A DNA stretch of 64,000 bases, from assembly GCF_000143535.2 (NCBI RefSeq), contig NC_037325.1, positions 1,364,001 through 1,428,000 of the forward strand. Reading direction: 5' to 3'. A program made the translations under genes and the position numbers. Within the stretch, counting starts at the first letter, position 1. Every line of letters begins with the position of its first letter. Of this stretch, positions 35,054 through 46,255 are shown piece by piece. The notes below the pieces were generated by a model, which was not told where the DNA came from, made no database searches, and saw only the letters and a program-made list of their open reading frames with translations. Source of the stretch: Botrytis cinerea B05.10 (Eukaryota > Ascomycota > Leotiomycetes > Helotiales > Sclerotiniaceae).

Positions 35054-36118
35054 ATGTCTTCCGCAGATGACTATCCCATCGCACCAGATAACAATGCTCC
35101 GGGCTCCAATCCCAACGACGTCGAAATGGGCGACCCCAATCCCAGCGCCGTCATAATCGAAATCGACGCGTCCGCCGGCACTGAAACCAACACCCACATC
35201 TCCAACGAAGGCGACAACGATGCCTCGGGCCCTGAGCTCCAGGAAACAGCCATGGAAGATATTCCCGCCCGCGTTACCTATATCGATTACCTAAAAAGTC
35301 CCATGATCGCATTACTAGTCGGCCAAGGCGATGAACAAGCCCTCCTACATGCACATCAATCTCTCCTCTGCAAATCACCCTGGTTCGCCGAAGCCTGCGG
35401 GAAATTCAGCAACGACGTCAGCGAGCGACGCATTGATCTCGTCGACGAGGATCTCGACGCCGTCGGCTGTTTTCTCGAATACCTATACACGAACGATTAT
35501 TTTCCGCGCAAGATCCCCGGGTCGCGCGATCTGGAATCCGATCCTGCGATGCCGGATGTGGATGAGACGGGTGATCAATTGCTCAAACATGCTCGTGTGT
35601 ATACGCTGGCGGAAATGCTGCAGCTGCCGAGTCTGAAGAGTCTGGCGAGTAGCAAGATTCATTGTGTGAATAGCACGGCTAAGGGAGAGATTGCATATGC
35701 GCGATATGTGTATGCGCATACGCAGAAGGATGATCAGACGATTAGGGCGCCGGTGGCGAATTTCTGGGCGACGAGAAGTCATACTTTGAGGAGTGAGGCG
35801 GAGACGGAGTTCAGGGAGATGTGTTTGGAGTATCCGCAGTTTGGTTATGATGTTTTAAGTAAGTTTTTTTTTGGGGAGGGGGGGGGGTTTCTTTTGGCTA
35901 TTCTCGCTTCTTTCTTTTTTCATGCCCTGGTTGTGGATGGAAAAGTGGCTGAAGGATATGGGAAATTGCATCTTTGTGTTTGTCAAGATACATACTAACA
36001 AACAATAGCACGTGTACTGGACGAAAAGCTCAAGAGAGAAAAGAACGACAAGATGCATCCATCGCACGGTACACCCGGCAGTTCTCGAAAGAGACCACGT
36101 CAAAGTGGGATTCAATGA
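35054..36118 (+). CDS. BTB/POZ-domain protein
   Basis: Probable protein-interaction adaptor; fungal BTB proteins of this shape are often linked to Cul3 ligases, but this one has no second domain. Exons 35054-35858 and 36009-36118 (intron 150 nt, donor GTAAGT followed by a long T/G run, acceptor CAATAG), 304 residues. The acidic N-terminal 70 residues are followed by the BTB fold: SPMIALLVGQGDEQ, LLHAHQSLLCKSPWFAEAC, then IDLVDEDLDAVGCFLEYLYT. A helical BACK-like segment follows (YTLAEMLQLPSLKSLASSKI). The C-terminus is basic (SSRKRPRQSG), perhaps a nuclear signal. Confidence 0.88.
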
Positions 36119-37353
36119 ATGAAGCATTGGGCCGAACGGAGCTAAACTGGACATGTAAGATGTTACATGAAGGAATTGTATCACATTTCATTGCGTCGTC
36201 TCTTCATTTGTATTCGACTGCGTTGTATGATATGATATGATATGATATGATATGATATGATACACGATTCGTCTCTATATAAAGAAGCATGAGCAGTTAT
36301 CTAGAGGAATGCAAGACGAAATATGAGAGGAATAGTGTCATAATGGGCAGACGGATGGATGATTGGATGGACCTATGAATACTATGCAAACGAGCATACC
36401 CAAGCATAAGCATAAGCATATGTTACACACACACCACAGAGATGAACAGCCACCACCACCAAAATATCACATAACATAACAAGCGAGAAGTACCGTACTG
36501 CCAAAAAAAATGAGGAAAGGAAATTAGTCAATCGTGTACTGGGAATGAGTTCATGGGCTTGCTTGTATAATATCAATATCAATATCGATTTCAATACTGT
36601 TCGATTTTGAGCTTGAACTGGAGCACGAGTATGATGTCTTTTTATTGTGAATGTGAATGTAAATGTAAGCGTAAATGTAAAACTGCGTAAAATGAAATGA
36701 AGAGAATAAAAAATTTGGAATTGGAATTGCTTGGTTATGTGGCATTCTTACATACTTACATGCAATATCTATCATGTATCTCTTGTATATCCATCTATCT
36801 ACAAGTAAATTCTTTCTCCGAGCTCGCTAAACATAGGGGGTGGAATATATATATATATAAATCAAATGTATCAAGGAACCACATGCTACCTATCCTATCA
36901 TGTAAACTCCTTCATAGATCCTCAAATCAGAATTTTGACTTGGGGGGGAAAGTCTGAAGAATCAGGATAACGTCTTGATGTTTTCGGTTGCATATCTCTC
37001 TCTATATCTATTATAGTAGAAAGAATGAATCAAGACATGTCCGTAGATGTAGAAAGCAATCATCTTAAAGTCTTAAAAACCTCAATCGTAGAATACATCT
37101 CATAAAGCCACTCCAGGTATTCAACTCAATCTTCACTCATTTCACAAAATGTTACGGTGAATGCCCATCGTTAACTTAGTGATTAACGAGGAGCCCTAAT
37201 GATCACGATGAAAGTTTCAATGTCTGCGCGTTCGTATCTCTTCCAGTCAGCGTGCAATTAGCCCGGGTGTGATTTGCCTTTGAAGGTGCGAATTTACTGT
37301 CCTCTCTCTGTTCTCTAGAACCGGATAAGGAGGGCCGTGAACCCCATAATCAT
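36119..37353. other. Convergent intergenic region with microsatellite
   Basis: About 1.2 kb between two 3' ends. It contains the TATGA microsatellite, AGCATA repeats near 36400 and a short TA run near 36847. No gene is supported. Confidence 0.65.
36226..36262. repeat. (TATGA)n pentanucleotide microsatellite
   Basis: Seven consecutive TATGA units plus two bases, about 110 bp after the BTB stop, so probably in that gene's 3' UTR. Confidence 0.92.
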
Positions 37354-38761
37354 TCACATTGCCACCTCATCTCCATTCTCGAAAATCCCACCAATAACCC
37401 TACCGATAATCCTATCCTCGATATTCCTAGTCTTGAAAATCCTATCTATAACCCTATTGATAATCCCATCTTCGATAAGATACCCAACGTTTTCTCCAAT
37501 CTCATTACTATAGTTTTGGTTCTGCTCCATCATTACTTCATCAACAAAGGCGCGCGGAATCATTGATTGTTCCCTAGTATCAACGTTGTGTATCAGGAAA
37601 TCGGTACTCCCGTTGGTAAAAGCTATGGTAATAAGTAATCCAGGGTTGATGGGCTCTCTTTTGGCTTTGTTTAAACAGTCGATGCCCAAGATTGAGCCAC
37701 GATGACCCCAATCAATGAACACCCCTTCGCAAATAATGGGGTTGTTTGGACTTCGTAGGGGAATAGAAATCTCGACAATGGAAATTTTGCTATCAGCCCA
37801 GCAGATCAATCTCTTTGACTGTGCTGGAGCAGAACGAGCCCAAGCTAACTTTACTGGATTGAGTGCAAAATTTACCTCTTCGGCTTCACACAATACGAGC
37901 TGTGTGCCAGCTGGTTTGTAATTTTCCTTGTTGATATTAACTTTAAAAATGTGTGTTTTGCTCCTTTCTGTCGAGTGATCATTGCTCTTCAAAAATGAGA
38001 GCCAGTACTGGCGCGCAGGACTGAAAACTGGTACAGAGGCGGTTCCTTGTTGGATAGTTTTAATCTTTATTGGAATAGGTTTATTCGAGTTGTACGGTAT
38101 CGGTAACTGATCAAAAGGAATATAGTAGATATCAGATATGCCATCATGTTGAGCCTGAGACTGTTCTTCGGTCTGAGCGACAAACGCTAGCCCCACATCA
38201 TCTAAATCGAAATCTCTTGATCCCATTGACATCCGGGTTGGAAAGGGAGCATATTTAAGGTTAGTTTTCTCAAGAATATCAGAACTTAAGGACTGAATAT
38301 TGATGTACGGAAGAGGAAGAGCATCCGGAGTCCCAAACACAAGGCACCGCAATACTTGACCACCTGGCCTTGAGGAATATCCTAGAACATCGTCTTCACC
38401 ATCACTCGAGCGTGCTGAGGTTGTTCCATCACCAATACCTGAGACTGCAATTACCACATAAACCTTCCAATTATCGTTGTTCCCCACGTAACTTACTGCC
38501 TTGAAGATAGTTATCAGTGTATTGACATTGCCTGCGCTGACTGGGTACCTTGCACTGAGTTAGTTTAATCAGTGATGTATTGATCACAGTCTTGTTAAAT
38601 ACAGTGCAACTTGTGGAGCTTTGAGAGTGAAAAAATAAGTTGCCTGGTCCATTTGCGCTTGAAAAAGAAGGATATTCTTGTCGAGCTAGATGAAGTTTGT
38701 GAATTTTGAGCCTCTTAGAAGAGGCATACACTGGATCGGCGAAACTGAGATCGTTCGACAT
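37354..38761 (-). CDS. Hypothetical protein, 452 residues, C-terminal 18-residue duplication
   Basis: I do not recognise this family. Minus-strand exons 38549-38761 and 37354-38499 with a 49-nt intron (GTACCC..TTCAAG, branch ACTGATAAC). The sequence is rich in beta-strand-like segments (YVVIAVSG, VLRCLVFG, SKISIVEISI, LLITIAFTNGSTDFLIHN), reminiscent of a beta-propeller but without WD or kelch signatures. There is no signal peptide or membrane span. The last 45 residues contain a tandem duplication, EDGIINRVIDRIF followed by EDRIIGRVIGGIF, encoded by a 54-bp DNA repeat at about 37388-37480. A DNA-binding or transcription-complex role is conceivable but unsupported. Confidence 0.78.
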
Positions 38762-39389
38762 GATTTCCCAATTACAACCTTTGTAATAGAATGGGATGAC
38801 GATGAGAAGAAGGAAATATGAAGTGCAAGGGGGTTTGATTGAAAAGATGGGAACAACTAGAGGCTAGAACGAGAATATCAGGGGAGGTACCAATTACTTG
38901 TCTTTCATCATGATGCAACTGGGAAAGAGCGAGGGGAAGAGGGGATTAACAACGCAAGAACAATTCATGCTCTGCCGATAACTCAATTGAGTAATGTTGA
39001 CAATCCAGAGCCGCAAAGTTAAATGACTAAAAAGGAACGCCAATATTGACAAAACGAAACGGAACAATAAATGTATCATCGAAAGTTTGGGACATATTTA
39101 TTATACTCGTACTATTGATTTTTTCCCCCTTTATTATGCGACTTTTGCCTGTACTTTACGATAACCAAGATTTCTCAAGATTATGTTGGTAAAGTAAATT
39201 CGACCTTTGCACCTGGTATACTCCCGAGTGATGAAGTTCACGACGAAGTTTTATCCCAAAACATTGTGATCGCAGACCGTCGTGGCTGTTCAACCCCTTT
39301 GGTGGATTTATTGGCGTAATCAGCTCATGATTGTAATCTCTCCAATATCTCTAACGTTTTCTAACGGATGTTGTCATTGCCACTGCTCC
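38762..39389. other. Intergenic region, promoter of the 452-residue gene
   Basis: 628 bp between two minus-strand genes; nothing recognisable beyond AT-leaning promoter or UTR sequence. Confidence 0.55.
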
Positions 39390-40346
39390 TCATCTTGTTC
39401 TTTGAGATTTTCTAGGTGGGCCACCATCTCCTTGATGTTTCCTCTTTGGATTCGAACAATCCCTCGCCATATGATTTCCTCCACACGTATAACATTTTAT
39501 ATCAGATTTGATTCCACCTCCTGAGCCAAATGAGCTCCCTCCCGAGCCGGATAAAGATGTCAATCCATTCAGCGAGACATGCTTCTTCTTTCTCTTTTTC
39601 GACAACTCCAGCAAGTCCGCCTTTTCTGCCTTCTTCTTGGCTTTGCGTTCCTCTTTGAGACGTTTTATCGCTTCCTGTTTTGAGGCCTTTATCAATTCCT
39701 TTGCGCCTGTTGGATCATCCTCGCTATCCTCATCTTCAGATTCCTCCTCATCACTCTCCTCCTCCTCTGATGATGTAAATTCTACGTCTGGATTTTGCTG
39801 TTTCTATTTGCTAATCGTTAGCATGTGATAAAGCGCACATCATCGAAATGCATGGCATACCTCCAAAACCTTATTGAATTTTCCAAAACTCCTTCGACCG
39901 ACCATGAATGGTTTCTCTTCACCAAAATCGTTGTCGTCATCATTAACACGTTCTGCTTTTATCGGCGAAGGTTGGTCTAAATTTGCGAACCCAGTCTGAA
40001 CTACACGCAGTGTATTTGTTGGAGTATTGAGGTGTTTCCTTCCCTCAAAACTTAAAACCCATCGTGTATCTCCTGCTTCAACGGCTGCTCGATCCAATGC
40101 GGCTTGCTTCTTGGCTTCTTCTTCCACTATTGCGGCTTGAATCGCGCGATTATCGGCCAAAGTGTCGACATTGAACTTTGTAGGAGTGTTTTGTGCTGTC
40201 TTTTGTCGCTTCGGTGATGGCTCATCTATCGAAGGAGAAGTATTTGTAGGTGATGAAGCAGCAGCACGCTGCATGAATTTCATCGTCAAAAGCCTGGAAG
40301 ACATAGCTTTTGGCGCACTTGTTGGGGTCCCTGCACTTGCCGACAT
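39390..40346 (-). CDS. Mpp6-like nuclear exosome cofactor with C-terminal zinc knuckle
   Basis: Mpp6 proteins bind the nuclear RNA exosome and aid rRNA and cryptic-transcript decay. Exons 39861-40346 and 39390-39803 (intron 57 nt, GTATGC..AAATAG), 299 residues. The N-terminus SSRLLTMKFMQRAAAS is the Mpp6 signature helix, and RRSFGKFNKVLE resembles the conserved internal Mpp6 motif. An acidic run (EEESDEEESEDEDSEDD) and a Lys-rich helix (KERKAKKKAEKADLLELSKK) follow. The C-terminus has a CCHC knuckle CYTCGGNHMARDC with spacing CX2CX3HX4C, one residue shorter than the canonical knuckle, then a basic tail. Divergent from NDUFS6. Confidence 0.82.
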
Positions 40347-40679
40347 GTTGTAGATTGTTCATTCACAGTATCAAAATTAGAAGAATAATAATTGAGAGGG
40401 CGATGTAGAAAAATTGGTGAGATGAAATTATACTGTCGAATGTTAGTCGTAGATCAATAGACCTGCCACGATCTACAAAGTGTCTGTCCAAGTAACACGG
40501 AGGTGGTGAAAGAAAGTCAAAAGCAAAAGTATTTACGCGGCTGCAAGGCGGACTTTTCCCCGATTAGAGATTAAGCTTCGGTGCTTCAAGCGTATTACGT
40601 AAGCGACCTGGAATTGGACGACAACGACCTTGAGTCCTTCTTCGGCCCCTCCGTAGCAATCGATTGAAACATCAGCATA
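40347..40679. promoter_or_regulatory. Divergent promoter Mpp6-like / NDUFS6
   Basis: 333 bp shared between two start codons. It contains the palindrome TTACGTAA at 40595-40602, a recognised bZIP (Yap/Pap1- or CREB-like) target in fungi. Position about 80 bp from the NDUFS6 ATG suits a promoter element; factor identity is inference. Confidence 0.5.
40595..40602. promoter_or_regulatory. TTACGTAA palindrome, candidate bZIP site
   Basis: Perfect 8-bp palindrome in the short divergent promoter. Fungal AP-1-like factors bind TTACGTAA or TTACTAA. A single occurrence could be chance. Confidence 0.35.
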
Positions 40680-41424
40680 ATGTTGTCCACCGCCAGATCA
40701 AGAGCCGTATGGCAAATTTCTCGCAGAGTTCAGATCTCAGCCAGACGAACCTACGCATTTTCCGCAAACGATCAACAAGAAATTAATGACCCAAATTCTC
40801 CAAAGAAAGTTCCCAATGTCTCGAAATCCAACGAGTTGCCGATGGAGTCTCACGTCCAGGATAAGCCATTGCAGGAGAGTGTAGAGACTGCCGAAAAGTT
40901 CAGGGTTATGCAGGCACCAAATAGAGAGGGGAAATGGTCGCGAAGTCAGAATCCTAGGGAGAAGGCAATGTCTGGACCCAGGTTTGAGCAGACCATTATG
41001 GAAATGCAGGTATGTCAAACCCCGCATTTTACATATTGCGCTCTAGTTCTTGAAGATGATCCCAATCCGTGTCTGTACGATATATTAACTTTCCCCAGCC
41101 AGCACCGCAATCAGCAATTAGCTTGATTCACCAACAACCAGTGCGATGGACGCACGATCGTATTGTGGCATGCGATGGAGGTGGAGGAGCATTGGGACAC
41201 CCAAGAATCTTCATCAATACTGACAAGCCTGAGATTTGCAACTGCACATACTGCGGATTACCGTTCGTAAGTCATACCCCGGATTGAGACCTCAAAGCAG
41301 AGTTCTCTCCATCGTTAATCATAAAATCACTTTGGCTTCATGCTCATTCATCTTGCAGGCCAATGAACATCACCGAGCACACCTTGAATCTCTTCCAGAA
41401 ACCGCATACCCTCTTGAGGCATAA
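40680..41424 (+). CDS. NADH:ubiquinone oxidoreductase zinc-finger subunit (NDUFS6 type)
   Basis: Accessory Zn-binding subunit of mitochondrial complex I peripheral arm. Exons 40680-41009, 41099-41266, 41359-41424; introns 89 and 92 nt; 187 residues. The first 25 residues are Arg/Ser-rich without acids (SRAVWQISRRVQISARRTYAF), a mitochondrial targeting sequence. The C-terminal zf-CHCC module reads GHPRIFINTDKPEICNCTYC then GLPFANEHH, with the zinc-binding His and Cys residues in place; it is split by intron 2 after LPF. The ending LPETAYPLEA fits the fungal family. Confidence 0.94.
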
Positions 41425-42111
41425 GCTCATCCTGCGGAAGTTCATGAATCACAACGCATCACAGATGGAGGATTGGTCAACGATAAACTGTTCATAGATG
41501 GGGGAGTTTATTGATGACAATTAGTGTAAATACCACGCAATGAGAATTATAAGCAAGATTGTCTGCCTCCTTTTACAGTGATCTTTCACTCAAATTGATC
41601 TCCTTAGACTACTCTCGAGATCTACTACAAGTCAAGTCTCTCCTTGTGTTCTCCTATTAGAGTAGCAATCTCAAAGAAGACCTCTGCCAGCCTTGTAATA
41701 TGTAGTTCGTTGCATCAAATAGGACTTGCTATGGGACCATAACAACAGGCACGTGAATCTCAAAGAATGATAGGAGACCAATTGTTAGGAGCTTGTAAGC
41801 AAAATATACATGACAGTTGCAGGACTGTTTCCAAGAGAGAACGGGAGCTATTGTTTGAGCCGCGGATGATGTCCTCTCTGCCAAACAAACATGAAAATGA
41901 AAACAAACCGAATAAAATGTAATAACATAGCATTCTCCAAAACAATAAAAGGAGTATGCACACTATTAGGCTAGGCGAGGATTTGTCTTCGGGAAAACAT
42001 TGGACGAGAGCGGCCGCACTCACCGATCGAGCTTCTTCTGCTGTTACTTGCGACAATCTAGAGCTTCCAGATCGAACAAAACTCCCAACTTTTATTTCAA
42101 GCATCTACAAG
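41425..42111. other. Intergenic region upstream of CFIm25
   Basis: 687 bp with no gene. An in-frame ATG at 41956 would extend CFIm25 by 52 residues; the extension is poorly conserved-looking, so the region is treated as leader. Confidence 0.5.
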
Positions 42112-42995
<884 letters not shown>

Positions 42996-43296
42996 TGACT
43001 GGATAATGATAGTGTTATCAGAGCAATGGAAGGCATGGTAATGGCGTTCAAAGGTCATAATATAATAGCTTGGAATAGCTAATGGATTGACCAGGTAGAT
43101 ATGAGAACTTCGATTTGTTAAGATATCAAAAGGTCTTCCATGATTGTCACTTCATATTATTCATTGTTGCTGTCCGATGCCGTGAACGATGTTACAGAAG
43201 TGTTATCTATCTATATCTTTATCCCCTACGCTACGTCGTAGATATCAAAGACGTTTATCTAATCCCTGTCAACACACTCGGGAAAGCTTTCAAACC

Positions 43297-44116
43297 ATGA
43301 CGTCCACAAACCCCACTAGAATTCTAAGCAACTCAATTACATCTAAAATCTTTGGAATGCCATCTTCAAATTCCTCTTCATCTGCGCAACCAGACCAAGA
43401 CGAAAACCCACGGCCAAACGCACAATCAACATCATCCTTCCCAATTCTCTATATCCTCTTCGTACTAATCTTCCTCATCGCGCTCTTCCCGCCCCTCTTC
43501 CACGCCCTCTGGACTCTCCCTCTCAAACTACTCCTCCCAAGCACATACAGCTCCGCTCTCTCGCCCGCCCGCTATACCAAACCAGCCATCATGTCCTGGA
43601 CGCAAAAGACCATTTCTCTTCCCTCCAAATCCCGCGGCTCATATCTCGTTACAGACCACATCGTCTCCTCAATCCCCGAAATCAAGAACTACAAAGTTGG
43701 GCTTCTTAATCTATTCATTCAACACACAAGCTGCGCAATTAGTTTGAATGAGAACTGGGATGAAGATGTCAGGGCTGATATGAGTGATGCGTTGGATAGG
43801 ATTGCGCCAGAAGATAGAAAGGGAGAGTTGTATAGACACAGTGCGGAAGGATTAGATGACATGCCGGTTTGTACTCTTTTTCTTTGTCACTTTGTTTCTC
43901 GATGTTGGAACAGAGAGGGATAGCGAGGTTGTATGAGACAGGGGCTAATCATTGTAGGCACATATCAAATCAGCGTTGGTCGGAGCAAGTGTTACGATCC
44001 CCATCACGAATGGAAAGTTGAACACAGGTACATGGCAAGGAATATGGTATTTGGAATTCAGATCTAGCAAACATACTAGGAAGGTTGTTGCTACGATCCA
44101 GGGCGAGAAGATGTAA
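43297..44116 (+). CDS. YjbQ/UPF0047-family protein with N-terminal membrane extension
   Basis: YjbQ proteins have weak thiamine-phosphate-synthase activity in bacteria; the eukaryotic role is unclear. Exons 43297-43866 and 43958-44116 (intron 91 nt, GTTTGT..TTGTAG), 242 residues. The conserved core starts at M99 (MSWTQKTISLPSKSRGSY) and contains FIQHTSCAISLNENWDEDVR, HSAEGLDDMP, AHIKSALVGASVTIPI and GTWQGIWYLEFR, typical of the family. Ahead of it sits a Ser-rich stretch and one long hydrophobic segment (about 46-76), absent from bacterial YjbQ. A further in-frame ATG lies upstream at 43189. Translation from M99 would give the bare soluble enzyme. Confidence 0.9.
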
Positions 44117-45316
44117 ATTTAAGAAAATCGATTGCTCCGATGGGTTGGCTATTTGGACATGTGAAATGGGCAGCGTTCCGGTTCTTTCGCCTTGTTTACG
44201 TCAAATGTTCCTTCTTGATTTTTGAGTGAACTTTTCCTCGGTCATTTTCACCCACAAGGCTCCATTGATATCTGAGCTGAAGCTCAATATTGAGGCGACC
44301 TAGGTAGACCAAGGCTGGCTTTCAATCTTCCTCACATGATGTTCAGCTGGACAGATTGGAACGTTTTAATGATGAGGAGCACAAATTGATGGAGAGTGAA
44401 TGCGTGAAATCTTTCATCTTCTTGAACTTTACAAGCATGCACCTGATTAACAATCTGTCATGGCCGTGACTTTGATTGTATTCTGACCAAGTAGGAGAAG
44501 CGCGAGTCGCTTATGTAATACATACATCTACTCGCTTTTTTGAGAATTTTCGCATCTCGCATCTGTTTCCCCCTCACTATCCCCATCTAATGAAAACAAT
44601 ATCCATAACCGCATATAACACGGAACTCTACCAAGTAAAGTTTAAATCATTATCATGCTGGCGTTGAGCTTATCATTACTGGAGCTACCCGTTTCGGATT
44701 GAATGTATGCCGTTTCTCTTGAATAGAAACAATGAATGGGAAACAAACGAAAAACGGATCGTTCAAAATGCTTCGCAAGTAGCTTTTCATAATTAGATTC
44801 TAGGCTCCATTGCATAAACTTGCGAGTCTTCGGTTGCTAAATATAGTGGAGAGATTCTCATACCCAGCCTTATGAGATGAGACCAAGTGGAGTCTGTGCC
44901 TCGAGTTTCAGCTCATTGCTACTCAAACTGATGATTTTTCGGTCCCAAAATGAGCAGAAGGCTATTCAAGAGATCCTTTGACATTCCAAGCTGAAATATA
45001 TTGGATTAACCTCAATCATGAAGTGAAGGATCTGATGTCTGGATTTGTATTACTTGACCATATCCTTCTGTTTCCTCTTCTCATCCAAGATATTAACCCA
45101 TCACGAAACGTCACAAATACAGTGCTGAGGGGTCATGCATTTTATTCACGCAGTACATATAGGACCTCTATCGCTGTTTCATCATTCAAATCGTCTGTTC
45201 GCAACCTTCATTTTTTGCAACTCCATCACAAATGTTCTTCAGTCAGCTGGATCTGTGAACTGATTTAATGAACTAAAATTTGACGATTGTTTGTTCTAGC
45301 AGTCTAGGAGAGCAAG
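44117..45316. other. Intergenic region, no gene seen
   Basis: 1.2 kb, AT-leaning. The open frames present have no conserved features. No repeats of note. Confidence 0.6.
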
Positions 45317-46255
45317 ATGCCTCTCATTCGTAAGTATAACCTATGGATTTGAATGCTCATTCACTAAACTTCAATAGGGGGTTTACCGCAATATAGACGG
45401 GCAGTAGGTTTTCTGGCATTTCCTGCTCTGTTGTTCTATAGTAAGTGGTGGCTTAAATCTCAATAACGCCATGATCTATTCTCACATCAGGCTTCTAGTG
45501 CTTGCTGCAATTGCAGCCCTTCCAGGGGTACCGGGAATATTCATAGAAAATATACAAACGGACCTAGGGACCGGCAGTCTCGAAATCAGAGTTGGATACT
45601 TTGGTATGGTTATTTTTTTTTTCGGCTTTCTATAAAATAAAACCAAACTGACCAAGAGAAAGGTACATGTCTTCGACGGACTGGCTCTGACGCTGATATA
45701 AAATTACAATGCACCACTACCCATAAGGGATTCAGTGATATGCTCATCGAAAGTTCCAATAGCACATCAAATGCCACCGAGAAACTTCTCGTTTTCGCAT
45801 CAGGGATGCAACGGGATGTCTTTGTTGGATCCCCCTCTTTTTTCCCTGGAGCTGGGCTCCTATTCCTAATTAGCGTTTTGCTTCTCATACCCCTCGAGAT
45901 AACCACTCGACCACCCGCAAGACTCAAGCCCAAAACCGTTCTCTTCCTAAATCATGCCATCATAATGCTTTTTTGGTTCACTGCAGCATGGTCTTTCGCA
46001 GGTGCATTATCGATCGTGGAAGTTGTCAGATCGCAGCAAGAACTATTAACTTTGGATGGGAGTAACAATATCACTGTTAAGGTTGGCGTGGCAGTGCAAT
46101 TTCTGCAATGGACGGCTTTCATCTTCACTTTCGTCTTTGCGAGCGGAGTCACGACTTTGAAAATGACGCATGAGCCGAGACTCCTTAATCCTGATGAGAT
46201 GGCGGCGAAAGCTGGTCCGTTGGGTGGACAAGTGCAGTGGCGTGAATCCGTTTGA
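45317..46255 (+). CDS. Fig1-like four-span membrane protein
   Basis: Fig1 proteins are claudin-like membrane proteins controlling Ca2+ entry and cell fusion during mating and hyphal contact. Exons 45317-45329 (13 nt), 45378-45440, 45499-45603, 45663-46255; introns 48, 58 and 59 nt; 257 residues. About four membrane spans: about 13-40, then three at roughly 113-130, 148-172 and 193-215. The extracellular loop has GYFGTC (58-63) and a later Cys (C77), the claudin/Fig1 pattern, plus N-glycosylation sites (NSTSN). The C-terminus is cytosolic and short. The splice model is set by phase; acceptor CTTCTAG at 45498 avoids an in-frame stop. Fig1 assignment is by motif and topology. Confidence 0.78.

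Noticed and set aside
43189..43296. Upstream ATG as the main start of the YjbQ-family gene
   Set aside because: The added 36 residues look like leader sequence; 43297 is preferred, though 43189 cannot be excluded.
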